A stretch of 52,648 bases of DNA from an uncultured Lachnospiraceae bacterium (GTDB taxonomy: Bacteria > Bacillota > Clostridia > Lachnospirales > Lachnospiraceae), in contig CAJUMB010000020.1 of the NCBI GenBank assembly GCA_910587105.1, forward strand, positions 1 through 52,648, written 5' to 3'. The position numbers and the translations under genes were made by a program. The notes under the pieces are model-generated. The model saw only the letters and a list, made by a program, of their open reading frames with translations. It did not search any database and had not been told where the DNA came from. Shown here piece by piece: positions 1 through 7,848 of this stretch. Numbering within the stretch: position 1 is the first letter of the stretch; each line of letters begins with the position of its first letter.

Positions 1-30
1 TATTTGGTTAAATTGACTAAAACATCATAT

Positions 31-64
31 TTTTAAGACACGCTCTAGAGCGTGTTTGAAAATT
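31..64. repeat. MITE-A termini, back to back
   Basis: Two terminal sequences of the MITE-A family meet head to head: TTTTAAGACACGCTCT at 31-46 runs straight into AGAGCGTGTTTGAAAATT at 47-64. The left one is the 'cttaaaa' variant seen at 12121-12287 and the right one the 'tttgaaa' variant seen at 17051-17231. The arrangement suggests one element inserted into, or recombined with, the end of another. No complete element is present here. Confidence 0.7.
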
Positions 65-207
65 GCTCTTTCAGCCACCAAATTGCATTTCAATATTGCC
101 AGCATATTGGGGAGCAATACATCGACAATATGGTAAAGATAGGCAGGTTCTGAGTCCGGCCTATTCCGCAACTTCCCAATATCCGCCATGTGCAGACCCA
201 TGCCTTA

Positions 208-618
208 TCAATCTGCCTTTTCCCGAAGTTCCCTGACATATTTCAAATAGTAAGGTCTATGCGGCTTGGGTGCTGCTATAACAATGATTACCGTCTTGCC
301 GTCAATCGTATATGGTTCAATTTTCGGCACGATCTGAGGCTCACAGGAATCGGACACCGCATTGGCAATGCTGTCCATGGTCTGAAAGAGAATTGCCTCA
401 TCTATGCCGACAATTTTCCCGTGTCTCGTCTGCTATGCCAAAGAACAGCTGCCATCCTGCGTATTGGCATAGGCAACGATGGTCCTGGTGTATTTCTCTG
501 AGTTTTTCGGAAGCATCTCCTTAAACTCTATATTCTTTGATTTCCCACGAATAATTGTTTCTTCAACCGTCCGATTTGGCCGGAGTCTTTGTAAAAAACC
601 GTTTTTAGTTTTTTGCAC
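208..618 (-). pseudogene. AlbA_2-type ATP/DNA-binding regulator, frameshifted fragment
   Basis: The reading frame from 618 down to 433 encodes a segment containing IEFKEMLPKNSEKY and IVAYANTQDG, which I recognise as the start of the AlbA_2 (Schlafen-like, putative DNA-binding) domain. It stops at 433-435, but a second minus-strand frame down to 208 continues the same family with GIDEAILFQTMDSIANAVSD and EPYTIDGKTVIIV. The gene is therefore frameshifted near position 440 and lacks the rest of the protein (these proteins are usually 400 aa or more). No convincing start codon with a ribosome binding site is present. It is a dead remnant next to the repeat junction at 31-64. Confidence 0.65.
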
Positions 619-856
619 AACAACAGGGGCCAGTCTGCTATAGAACTGTCCCTGCTGTCTGTCTAAAGCGTTCCTTCACTCCTATTATTTAAACTGGTGA
701 GAACGCCTAATGGTTATAGCCACCGATTATTTTCCGTAGTTATTATACTACATTATCAAAGAAAGTGTGGTTTTGATTTTTTGTATTTGGGGTTAGGATG
801 CGGACGTAGTCTTCCGTATGATATACCAAACCAAAAGCTTGGGGAGGATTTTTTTT

Positions 857-916
857 ATGCAGATAGATACCAATGCTGTGGTTTCTATGACAGAAGCCAA
901 CCTATTTAAGAAGTGA
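857..916 (+). pseudogene. truncated Phd/YefM-type antitoxin start
   Basis: A strong ribosome binding site (GGGGAGGA, 841-848) precedes an ATG at 857 that opens only 19 codons, ending at 914-916. The peptide begins MQIDTNAVVSMTEAN, which resembles the N-terminus of Phd/YefM-type antitoxins, where the S(M/V)TEAN segment starts the DNA-binding fold. The remainder and any toxin partner are missing. Family assignment rests on this short segment alone. Confidence 0.5.
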
Positions 917-927
917 ATAACATAAAA

Positions 928-983
928 GGGAGCCACAGAGTGACTCCCCCAGTGCAATCCTAAAACATACACCTCTTTCATTA
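928..983 (-). ncRNA. candidate small RNA with own promoter and terminator
   Basis: Reading the minus strand, a sigma-A-like promoter (TTGCAT, 17 bp, TATAGT; 1017 to 989) is followed within about 60 nt by a hairpin, GGGAGTCAC-tctGTGGCTCCC, ending in TTTTATG. This would give a short transcript, antisense to the end of the antitoxin fragment's downstream region. Inside it AAAGAGGTGT precedes ATGTTTTAG, a two-codon ORF, and an open frame without a ribosome binding site covers 981-793. Structure and boundaries are inferred; no known RNA family was recognised. Confidence 0.35.
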
Positions 984-988
984 ATTAT

Positions 989-1017
989 ACTATACAATAT
1001 ACACCAGAAAAATGCAA
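989..1017 (-). promoter_or_regulatory. sigma-A-like promoter for the candidate small RNA
   Basis: On the minus strand the -35 TTGCAT is at 1017-1012 and the -10 TATAGT at 994-989, with an exact 17-bp spacer. It points toward the hairpin at 928-951. Confidence 0.4.
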
Positions 1018-1041
1018 GGCAAATTTTGGTTTCATAAACAA

Positions 1042-1245
1042 TTATGTATTGAGATAGATTTCCAAAGCAGTTACCTTCTGAGAAACATTTTGCTGTATAA
1101 TTTGCGCATAGATTGCAGGTGCAACATTCTTTTGGAGAAGTTGATTATGATTTTTGTTCAAAGCATTGTCTGCTAAACTGTGTGCAGAATTTATTTTCGA
1201 CAGTGCCGCTCTAAAACCAGCCGCATAGCGGGCTATAAAACTGAT
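1042..1245 (-). pseudogene. C-terminal remnant of an unrecognised gene
   Basis: An uninterrupted minus-strand frame runs from about 1245 to a TAA at 1042-1044 and includes SKINSAHSLADNALNKNH and a tail ending in VSQKVTALEIYLNT. The composition looks like real protein rather than random sequence, but there is no start codon with a ribosome binding site and a stop lies just upstream, so it appears to be the end of a gene whose beginning is lost. I do not recognise the family. Confidence 0.35.
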
Positions 1246-1357
1246 TACTTGCTTTTACCCCCAGAATTTGTTATATTTTGAATAAAGAACTTATGCGTAC
1301 TTCGCAGGATATTTTCCTGCTGTCAGCAAATACCCAAAAATCAGAAAGACCTCCATC

Positions 1358-2431
1358 ATGCAATTATTGTTAAAGGACCGCCCCCTGCTCACCATTCACG
1401 ATAACGGAACCTGTGAAATCATAGATTTTGACCACCTGCCCTTTGCTCTGCGCAGGGACCCGGTCACTTTCGTGGAATTTATAGAATGGGCCTCCAGCCG
1501 CACGTTATCCATGGGCAGAAGCTATGCAAAGGAAATTTTAAATGCCCTGCGTCTGTCTCAGACCAATCGTTATGCTGTGTGCAGAGCCTGCCGGGGGCTG
1601 AGTCTGGAAGATTCTTATTGGCTCCGCCAGGAAGATGACTGCCAGACCTGGGAGACTGTCAATCTTTTCCGCAATCCTCTGTCGCTTTTTATCACAGAGC
1701 TGTCTCTCTCCGGACGGAACATCCATTATGTAAAAAACGCGGGAGAACCAGGGAACATCCACACCCCGGAGCTCACCACATTAGGAGCCAGCGCAAAGGG
1801 GTGGGTCCGCCGAAACGGACAGCTGTACCTCCATAAAGTGGGCAGATATGAAATTCCTGCTGACCAGATTCTTGAGGCTTTGTCCATCCCCCATATCCAC
1901 TATCAGGTATCTTCGGACGAAGAAATTCATTCCTATTTATCCCAGGAACGAAAAGAATGGATTACCGGGGTTGGTGATGCGGTGGTTCACTCCCGCCTTC
2001 ACACCACAGAAGACACTGCCATGGTCACATTTGAAGAATTTAAGATTTTCTGCGGCTTCTACGGGCTCAATCCCTATTCTGAAGCTGCAGGGATTGACAG
2101 GAAATTTTATCTCCAGATGCAGATTGCAGACTATTTATTAAACAACAATGACAGACATGAGCAGAACTGGGGATTTCTCATGGACAACCAGACTGGAAAA
2201 CTGACTGGATATTTTCCACTTTTTGACCATGACCACGCATTCTGCGAAAATCCCCGGATCTATTCCCAGACCACAGAAACCCCTGTATTTCTTCGGGATG
2301 CCGCTATAGAAGCCCAGCGGGAACTGCACATGGATCTATCCGGGCTTAATAACCTGGAATGTCCCGCTTATCTGACTAATAACCAGTGGGAACAGGTACT
2401 GATGCGCAGAGAAGTTCTGATGCGTCTGTAA
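1358..2431 (+). CDS. HipA-like kinase domain protein
   Basis: This 357-aa protein carries the signature of HipA-type Ser/Thr kinases: NNNDRHEQNWG near residues 262-272 (catalytic Asp and metal-binding Asn) and LFDHDHAF near 287-294 (the metal-binding Asp of the DFG-equivalent). HipA proteins phosphorylate translation factors and usually sit behind a HipB repressor gene. Here no HTH gene precedes it; upstream is only gene wreckage. The N-terminal half (residues 1-200) does not show a clear HipA N-subdomain, so this belongs to a divergent HipA-like family whose substrate is unknown. The ribosome binding site is weak (AAAGACC). Downstream xdhC-like gene starts 95 bp later on the same strand and may be cotranscribed by chance only. 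Confidence 0.65.
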   Translation: MQLLLKDRPLLTIHDNGTCEIIDFDHLPFALRRDPVTFVEFIEWASSRTLSMGRSYAKEILNALRLSQTNRYAVCRACRGLSLEDSYWLRQEDDCQTWETVNLFRNPLSLFITELSLSGRNIHYVKNAGEPGNIHTPELTTLGASAKGWVRRNGQLYLHKVGRYEIPADQILEALSIPHIHYQVSSDEEIHSYLSQERKEWITGVGDAVVHSRLHTTEDTAMVTFEEFKIFCGFYGLNPYSEAAGIDRKFYLQMQIADYLLNNNDRHEQNWGFLMDNQTGKLTGYFPLFDHDHAFCENPRIYSQTTETPVFLRDAAIEAQRELHMDLSGLNNLECPAYLTNNQWEQVLMRREVLMRL

Positions 2432-2526
2432 GAAACCTATTGGGCCGGATATTTCTCCGAGTGTGCGTGTCAAAAAACGCAGCCGCCCGACAGGACTTTT
2501 TTGCAAAAATTACAGGAGAAAATATT

Positions 2527-3555
2527 ATGGAAAATTTATATGAGAAAATAGAAGAACTCAATCCAAACAGCCGCAACACCATCGCAACCGTCATCGAAGG
2601 GAATTCTGCAGGGGAAAAAGCCCTTTTTTCCGATTCCCGCCTCATATGGGAATCCGCATCTCAGGGATTTTTTACTGCCCACAGTGCGGCAGCTGCAGGC
2701 AATTCCCAGGAGGGCCTTGCTGTCATTGAAGGAAATACCGTATTTTATGAACTGCTTGGCCGGGAGAAAAGCATTGTCATCTGCGGCGGCGGCCATGTAT
2801 CCATACCCATCATCCAGCTGGGCCTGATGATCGGCTGTCCGGTCACCGTCCTGGAGGACCGCCCCCAATTCGCAGAACATGCCCGCCAGGCCGGAGCCAC
2901 AAAGGTCATCTGCGATTCTTTTGAAAACGGGCTGGCACAGATACCCGGAGACACAGACACCTTTTTCATTATTGTGACAAGGGGCCACCGCAACGACCAG
3001 CTCTGTCTGAAACTCATTTCCCAAAAAGCCCATGCCTATATTGGAATGATGGGCAGCCGGACGCGGGTCGCAAAGGTAAAAGAATCTCTGCTGGCCGACG
3101 GTGTGGACGAAGATATTCTGGACAGCCTTCATGCCCCCATTGGCCTGGACATTAAAGCCGAGACTCCCCAGGAAATTGCCGTAGCAGTCATGGCCGAGAT
3201 CATCGCTGTGAAAAACAGCCGGACCCAAAACTGCGGATACACCAGGGAACTAAAACATGCCCTGCGGCAGACCTGGGAGCAGGGAGATCGGGCCGTGCTG
3301 GCTACTATTATTAAAAGAAAAGGCTCTGCACCCCGGAAGGTTGGAACAAAGATGCTGATTTTCCCGGACGGAAGCACCACCGGCACCATCGGCGGCGGCA
3401 GTGCAGAAGCGGCTGTGATACAAAAAGCAGTGCAGATTATGGAAAGGGAAAGCCCCCTGCCAATGACCCACCAGATTGACATCACCGGCCGTACTGCAGA
3501 AGACGAAGGAATGGTCTGCGGGGGAATCGTTGATTTTCTTCTGGAGTATGTGTGA
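2527..3555 (+). CDS. XdhC/CoxI family protein
   Basis: The 342-aa product belongs to the XdhC family, which matures molybdenum hydroxylases by inserting the sulfurated cofactor. A Rossmann-type segment IVICGGGHVS lies near residue 82-92, typical of the XdhC_C domain, followed by GHRNDQ and MMGSRTR; the C-terminal part holds the XdhC_CoxI domain with KGSAPRKVGTKMLI and GGGSAEAAV and the cysteine motif MVCGGIVDFLLE. The domain order (Rossmann first, CoxI second) is the one found in many Clostridia. ATG 2527 is preceded by AGGAGAAAATATT; an open extension to 2386 is not supported. No molybdenum hydroxylase genes are in the window, so its client is elsewhere. A MITE-A half copy begins directly after the stop. 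Confidence 0.85.
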   Translation: MENLYEKIEELNPNSRNTIATVIEGNSAGEKALFSDSRLIWESASQGFFTAHSAAAAGNSQEGLAVIEGNTVFYELLGREKSIVICGGGHVSIPIIQLGLMIGCPVTVLEDRPQFAEHARQAGATKVICDSFENGLAQIPGDTDTFFIIVTRGHRNDQLCLKLISQKAHAYIGMMGSRTRVAKVKESLLADGVDEDILDSLHAPIGLDIKAETPQEIAVAVMAEIIAVKNSRTQNCGYTRELKHALRQTWEQGDRAVLATIIKRKGSAPRKVGTKMLIFPDGSTTGTIGGGSAEAAVIQKAVQIMERESPLPMTHQIDITGRTAEDEGMVCGGIVDFLLEYV

Positions 3556-3559
3556 GAAT

Positions 3560-3614
3560 CTGCCGCAAAGCGGGGCGTATGGGTGGCGTGAATGAATTTT
3601 CAAACACGCTCTAA
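3560..3614 (+). repeat. MITE-A half copy
   Basis: CGCAAAGCGGGGCGTATG followed by GGTGGCGTGAATGAATTTTC and AAACACGCTCT matches the right half of the full element at 17051-17231 almost base for base. The left half is missing. It lies immediately behind the xdhC-like stop codon at 3555. Confidence 0.75.
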
Positions 3615-3764
3615 AGAAATTCGTATAAATTATGCAACACCAACATAAAATTTCACGGGAAAATCATCTATTTTCTCAAGCTTCCTTAAAAAATTCTGCT
3701 AAACTGTCGATGTAATAATAAAATGTATGGCCAAAAAGAATTTATATTTGCGGAGGTTTGCGTT

Positions 3765-4481
3765 ATGTCAATGACTGTAGGTTATAGGCCTTACTCAGGT
3801 ACAATTAACACAAACAGCGCACGATACAAACGTGCTAAAGCCATGTATGACGAAGGACATCCCAACGGAGAAGAAACTAAGTCTGCCGCGGAAGCAAAGG
3901 CTGAACAGGATTTGCAAAACCTGAAAATGTTTAAGCAAATGCTTGGTCAAAAATATGATGACCTTGATTTTATCTTGAAAAACCCACTTAAAGCGGATGA
4001 AGAAACATTTATTCGTAATTATATGGGACTCTTTGATGAGGATGGTGATTTCGTAAATCCCTATGGTGTAGCGGGAATGGATATTACAGGAAAAGACCCG
4101 TCTGAGTTCCATAAAATAATAGATGTTTCCGAAACTGCCCGGCAAGATATGTTTGACGAAACAATGCGCCATTTCATACAAGAAAATGGAGTCGCCAATG
4201 GCAATACAACAAAACGTACTGAAGTTTTTACCCGCTATCAGTTAAGCGTCAACAAGTCAGATAGATTAAGCGGCACATGGACACTTGGACAATATGAGCG
4301 AATGTATACAAAAGCATTTTACGAAGCCGTAAAAGAAGCAAACCCCAACTGGCAGCTTGGACAGCCATTTGATACAAACATTGTACGCAGCATTACTCGT
4401 GAAGATGTGGAAAATCGCATTGTAAAAGGCAGCAGCGAATTAGCATTAAAGCCAAGGCCATCTCTGGATATTAAAGTGTAA
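3765..4481 (+). CDS. unrecognised 238-aa protein
   Basis: The start ATG at 3765 has a good ribosome binding site (GCGGAGG, 3750-3756), so I prefer it to the upstream ATG at 3723. The product is hydrophilic, has no signal peptide or membrane segment, and begins MSMTVGYRPYSGTINTNSAR, a serine/threonine/tyrosine-rich start similar in style to the small proteins at 38508. A helical, lysine- and glutamate-rich segment (residues 25-60) is followed by a segment with FIRNYMGLFDEDGDF. It may belong to an uncharacterised Clostridia family (DUF3879 came to mind but I cannot confirm it). The gene is more AT-rich than xdhC before it. Confidence 0.6.
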   Translation: MSMTVGYRPYSGTINTNSARYKRAKAMYDEGHPNGEETKSAAEAKAEQDLQNLKMFKQMLGQKYDDLDFILKNPLKADEETFIRNYMGLFDEDGDFVNPYGVAGMDITGKDPSEFHKIIDVSETARQDMFDETMRHFIQENGVANGNTTKRTEVFTRYQLSVNKSDRLSGTWTLGQYERMYTKAFYEAVKEANPNWQLGQPFDTNIVRSITREDVENRIVKGSSELALKPRPSLDIKV

Positions 4482-4493
4482 TGTATAAAACAT

Positions 4494-4730
4494 ATAACCA
4501 TCAAGCTCACAAAGGGGCAGCTGGCAAAGCCATCGCAGGGGCAGGGCAGCTGCCCCTGTGATGGCTGGAGCAGATTGAAAATCTGTGAAACACTCTTGCT
4601 GCCAAGAAAGACCGGAAATCTTTCGGCTATGCCCTTGATGGCACGCAAAAGAACTGCTGCACTGCTGTATTCGACGGAAGAATTCCTAACTGTTCTTGAG
4701 TTCTTCACCATAAGGCGGGGGGACGCGTAA
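4494..4730 (+). pseudogene. open frame remnant between genes
   Basis: A continuous plus-strand frame ending at TAA 4728-4730 contains KICETLLLPRKTGNLS, MARKRTAALLYSTEEF and LTVLEFFTIRRGDA, and has no in-frame stop back to about 4494. There is no start codon with a ribosome binding site. It has the feel of a gene tail rather than noise but I do not recognise it. A strong hairpin (GCCATCGCAGGGGCAG paired with CTGCCCCTGTGATGGC, 4529-4565) lies inside it and could also end transcription of the gene at 3765, although no T-run follows. Confidence 0.3.
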
Positions 4731-4766
4731 AATATGGGTATTATGGCTATGAAAACCTCGAGATGA

Positions 4767-5606
4767 TTAGACACCATAATATCTTCGGATGGCATATGCA
4801 GCATATCTGGAACATCCTTTTCCAAATTGACTGTCGACTGTTTCTGCAAGTTTCGAATTTTCCAAGTACTCTTTTGCCAGGTCAAGCAAAATATTTCTTG
4901 CATTATCAAGTACAAACATCTTTTTATAATTCTGTGCAAGCATCTCAACAGCTAAGTGTGCCATATCCCCATTATCTGTTTCTTTGGCAGACATAAATTG
5001 ATGATAAATTTGGGCATTTTCGTCCTGTTCCCTCTTTATTTCCCCGGTATCACCCGTTGCCTGCATAACTGCATCTATCACTTTTTCCTTACTGCCATAC
5101 CACCTCAGTAAATCTGCAGCGGCCTGCTCATTGGTGAAGCCGGACGACAAATGTTCCCTGTACTTTTCTATACTCCCATACTCTTTTACCCCCCTGTTAA
5201 TACTCTCTTTCGGCATACACTCCAAAGTATGCTCTATGATTTTCTGTATATCTTCATTGGTAAACGCTTCAAAGCTCATAGTATTAACTCCCTTCATCAC
5301 GTCCGTGATTAACTCAATAATCCCATTCAGCCGGTTTCGCTTCTGCTCCAGCAATTTCTTTTGCTTTAATAAAGCCTGCTCTCTATCGTAATTGGGATTA
5401 TCCATTATTCTTTTTATGTCTCCCAATGGAATTTCCAATTCTCTAAAGAACATAATTTCCTGCATTCTTTCTAATGCTCTAGTGTCATATAAACGATAAC
5501 CGGCTGCCGTTAATTCCGCTGGCTTCAACAAACCTATCTGGTCGTAATATCTTAATGTTCTAATGCTTACCCCAGTTATCTCTGACATCTCTTTTACCGT
5601 CTTCAT
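4767..5606 (-). CDS. MerR family regulator with TipAS-like domain
   Basis: The 279-aa protein opens with a MerR winged-helix domain: VKEMSEITGVSIRTLRYYDQ and IGLLKP are the standard HTH, and GYRLYDTRALERMQEI the wing. A coiled coil dimerisation helix (residues 75-105, LLKQKKLLEQKRNRL) leads to an all-helical C-terminal domain of about 150 residues resembling TipAS, the thiopeptide or peptide-antibiotic binding module of TipA-type regulators. Such proteins bind a palindrome between spaced promoter elements and activate multidrug or peptide resistance genes. The start has the ribosome binding site AAAGGAGAAGGC. No obvious target gene is adjacent except the C_GCAxxG_C_C gene upstream on the same strand. 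Confidence 0.85.
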   Translation of the reverse strand: MKTVKEMSEITGVSIRTLRYYDQIGLLKPAELTAAGYRLYDTRALERMQEIMFFRELEIPLGDIKRIMDNPNYDREQALLKQKKLLEQKRNRLNGIIELITDVMKGVNTMSFEAFTNEDIQKIIEHTLECMPKESINRGVKEYGSIEKYREHLSSGFTNEQAAADLLRWYGSKEKVIDAVMQATGDTGEIKREQDENAQIYHQFMSAKETDNGDMAHLAVEMLAQNYKKMFVLDNARNILLDLAKEYLENSKLAETVDSQFGKGCSRYAAYAIRRYYGV

Positions 5607-5667
5607 TGCCTTCTCCTTTCAGTTTCAGCTTAAACCGTTACGCAGGGAGAGAGTCAATACCCTTTGC

Positions 5668-6078
5668 TTAAATTTCCAAAATATATTGATATGCAAATTC
5701 AATCCCATCACAAGTGAGTTTTTCACACATATGCGGCGGGTCGCTTTCTGAAAAACCTAAAGGACGCAATTCCAAACATCTTAATGAGCCAAATGTTTTA
5801 TCAAATGCAGACGCAAAATGATAGCAGGCAGATACAATTTCATCTTCTGTTTTTCCCATCTCATGAAGATAAATTCCTATAAACATAAGCGTGCCTTCCA
5901 CTAAGCCACACTGCGCCCTATAGCCGCCGGCGCCGTGCAGTCCAACTGCCGCCCAGATTGTCTGGGGTTCAGCCATTGTTTCAAATAGTTCACTCAGACA
6001 GATGATTGCCGTCCTGGCACAATTGATATCATCATTCCAGTATAATTCATGCACCCGTTTTCTTATGTATTCTTTCAT
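5668..6078 (-). CDS. C_GCAxxG_C_C family redox protein
   Basis: The product (136 aa from ATG 6078, behind GGGGGTGT) fits the C_GCAxxG_C_C family of putative redox-active or metal-binding proteins. Visible are an early cysteine in INCARTAI, the central GAGGYRAQCGLVEGTLM, and later cysteines in SACYHF, LRCLEL, HMCEKLTCDG. The canonical GCAxxG is altered (QCGLVEG), so the cysteine pattern is a variant. These proteins are common in Clostridia, often near regulators or transporters, with no proven function. It sits upstream of the MerR gene on the same strand with a 61-bp gap and could be cotranscribed. Confidence 0.7.
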   Translation of the reverse strand: MKEYIRKRVHELYWNDDINCARTAIICLSELFETMAEPQTIWAAVGLHGAGGYRAQCGLVEGTLMFIGIYLHEMGKTEDEIVSACYHFASAFDKTFGSLRCLELRPLGFSESDPPHMCEKLTCDGIEFAYQYILEI

Positions 6079-6233
6079 TATATAACACCCCCATGACTTT
6101 TTTGTATCAGGTCTTTCTGATAGGGATACTCCTCTTTTCACGCATTCGCTTACCGGTTCCAGTAATCAGTAGTCCTTCTACTTTCCCCCGCTCTTTCATA
6201 TACTGATAAAAAATCAGCATCCGCAAGGAATCT

Positions 6234-7226
6234 ATGATGAAACAATGGAATTGGAAAAAGATATTCAGCACTGCCATGGTCTTCGCCGCCGCTTTCTCCC
6301 TGGGCCGCATCGCCGCTGTGGTGAATACGGACAGTAAAGTCCCTGCTCTGGACGCCCTGGCCAAAATCTCATCCGACATCTCAGCCAAAATGTCTGCAGA
6401 ATCTTCAGAGGGCGCCCTCTCAGAAACATCTGCGGAATCTTTAGACGGCATTCCAGCTGAAACGTCCGCAAGATCTTCAGACGGCGCCTCAGATGAAGCA
6501 TCAATGGTTCTCTCAGACGAGACATCTGTAGAAACCGCAGCTGATGGAAACTGGGGATTGAGCTTTCCGGAGGAGGGCCAGCCGCCCACCGCCAACGCCT
6601 CCATGGAAGAATTGGAAAAATTCGATACCTACTATGCGCAGGACACTTCTGAGAAGCGCATCTATCTCACCTTTGACTGCGGCTATGAAAACGGAAATAC
6701 CCCTGCCATTTTAGACGCGCTGAAAAAACACAAGGCCCCCGGAACCTTTTTCGCAGTAGGTAATTTCGTCTCTGACAACCCGGAATTGATTAAACGTATG
6801 GCAGAAGAAGGCCATGTGGTGGGGAACCACACGTTCAGCCATCCGGACATGTCCAAAATTTCCACCCAGGAAACGTTTTCTGAAGAATTATCCAAGGTGG
6901 AAGATCTTTACAAAGAGATCACAGGAACCGAAATGACCAAATATTACCGGCCGCCCCAGGGAAAATACAGTGAGGCCAATCTGCAGATGGCAAAAGATAT
7001 GGGTTACAAAACGTTTTTCTGGAGTCTGGCCTATGTGGACTGGATGCAGGACCAGCAGCCCACCCGGGAGGAAGCATTCGAAAAGCTCCTGGGCAGAATC
7101 CACCCAGGAGCAATCGTCCTGCTTCACAACACCTCCTCCACCAATGGGCAGATTCTGGATGAACTCCTGTCCAAATGGGAAGAAATGGGCTATACGTTCC
7201 ATCCACTGGAAGAATTGTGGCAATAA
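6234..7226 (+). CDS. PdaA-like polysaccharide deacetylase
   Basis: A 330-aa membrane-anchored NodB-fold deacetylase. Residues 8-30 form an uncleaved signal anchor; residues about 45-105 are a serine/alanine/glutamate-rich linker with a repeated pattern such as SAESSEGALSETSAESLDG; the catalytic domain follows with LTFDCGYENG (near 143), NHTFSHPDMS (near 196), YYRPPQGKYS and VLLHNTSS. The TFDCGYENG form, in place of TFDDGP, marks the PdaA group that deacetylates N-acetylmuramic acid residues in peptidoglycan on the way to muramic delta-lactam in spore cortex. That suggests a sporulation or cell-wall role outside the membrane. ATG 6234 follows AAGGAATCT; the next codon is also ATG. A MITE-A half copy starts right at its stop. 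Confidence 0.85.
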   Translation: MMKQWNWKKIFSTAMVFAAAFSLGRIAAVVNTDSKVPALDALAKISSDISAKMSAESSEGALSETSAESLDGIPAETSARSSDGASDEASMVLSDETSVETAADGNWGLSFPEEGQPPTANASMEELEKFDTYYAQDTSEKRIYLTFDCGYENGNTPAILDALKKHKAPGTFFAVGNFVSDNPELIKRMAEEGHVVGNHTFSHPDMSKISTQETFSEELSKVEDLYKEITGTEMTKYYRPPQGKYSEANLQMAKDMGYKTFFWSLAYVDWMQDQQPTREEAFEKLLGRIHPGAIVLLHNTSSTNGQILDELLSKWEEMGYTFHPLEELWQ

Positions 7227-7270
7227 GTGTGACGCACGGTTGACATAAAGCAATTTTCAAACACGCTCTA
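7227..7270 (+). repeat. MITE-A half copy
   Basis: GTGACGCACGGTTGACATAA followed by AGCAATTTTCAAACACGCTCTAG is the reverse complement of the left end of the full copy at 17051-17231. It begins directly after the stop codon of the deacetylase and ends against the convergent niaR gene, so it forms almost the entire intergenic space. Confidence 0.75.
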
Positions 7271-7274
7271 GAAT

Positions 7275-7817
7275 TTACAATTCAATCTCATAAGGGAGCC
7301 TGTCCACCATATAACCTTTCCGGTCCAGTTCCTCTGCAATCTCATCCAGGATTTCCTCCTGCTCTGCAGCAATATGGTGAAAATGGTATCCGGATGTGAC
7401 ATTCAAAAGGGGCGATGACTTGCCTGACTGTATGTCATTGACAAACATCCGGATATCTCTATGATTTTTAATGTTCAGCGGAGCTGTCACTTTTCCATAA
7501 GCCCTGTGGTTGATCATTACATCCAGGACACTCCCGCCCAGATTTACAACTGTGGACAGCTCATCCTCCACCTGTTCGTTTGTATGGCAGACTTTGATCA
7601 GACGGACTGCCTGCTTTGGTTCATCCAGATAATAGCCCCTGGAGGTAGACACGATCGGATAGCCCTCTGTGCGCAGTACTGCAATATCCTGTACCACTAC
7701 CTGCCGGCTGACACCTGTCTCTTTTCCCAGTGCTTCCCCCGGCAGAGGCTGTCCGGCCTCCCGCATCAATGCCAGAAGCTGTCTCCTCCTTTCCGGCACC
7801 GTCCCAAATTTCGCCAT
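7275..7817 (-). CDS. niaR: NiaR-type nicotinate-responsive repressor
   Basis: The 180-aa protein has an N-terminal HTH_11 domain (residues 8-60, ALGKETGVSRQVVVQDIAVL) and a C-terminal 3H domain, named for conserved histidines; VCHTNEQ, INHRAYG and GYHFHHI fit. NiaR (YrxA) represses NAD biosynthesis and niacin uptake genes when nicotinate is bound. ATG 7817 follows GGGAGGTGTGAGT; an upstream ATG at 7838 lacks a site. It is the last gene of the nad cluster, 31 bp after nadC, and very likely regulates that operon from the operator-like site near 10902-10918. Confidence 0.88.
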   Translation of the reverse strand: MAKFGTVPERRRQLLALMREAGQPLPGEALGKETGVSRQVVVQDIAVLRTEGYPIVSTSRGYYLDEPKQAVRLIKVCHTNEQVEDELSTVVNLGGSVLDVMINHRAYGKVTAPLNIKNHRDIRMFVNDIQSGKSSPLLNVTSGYHFHHIAAEQEEILDEIAEELDRKGYMVDRLPYEIEL

Positions 7818-7848
7818 ACTCACACCTCCCATTGTCATCTGTCCGGCA

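Noticed and set aside
2536..3228. Long minus-strand open frame opposite the XdhC gene
   Set aside because: It is the mirror of an intact family member; no ribosome binding site or recognisable motif.
4319..4948. 209-codon minus-strand frame
   Set aside because: Overlaps the 238-aa gene and MerR coding sequence in other frames; no supporting site or family.
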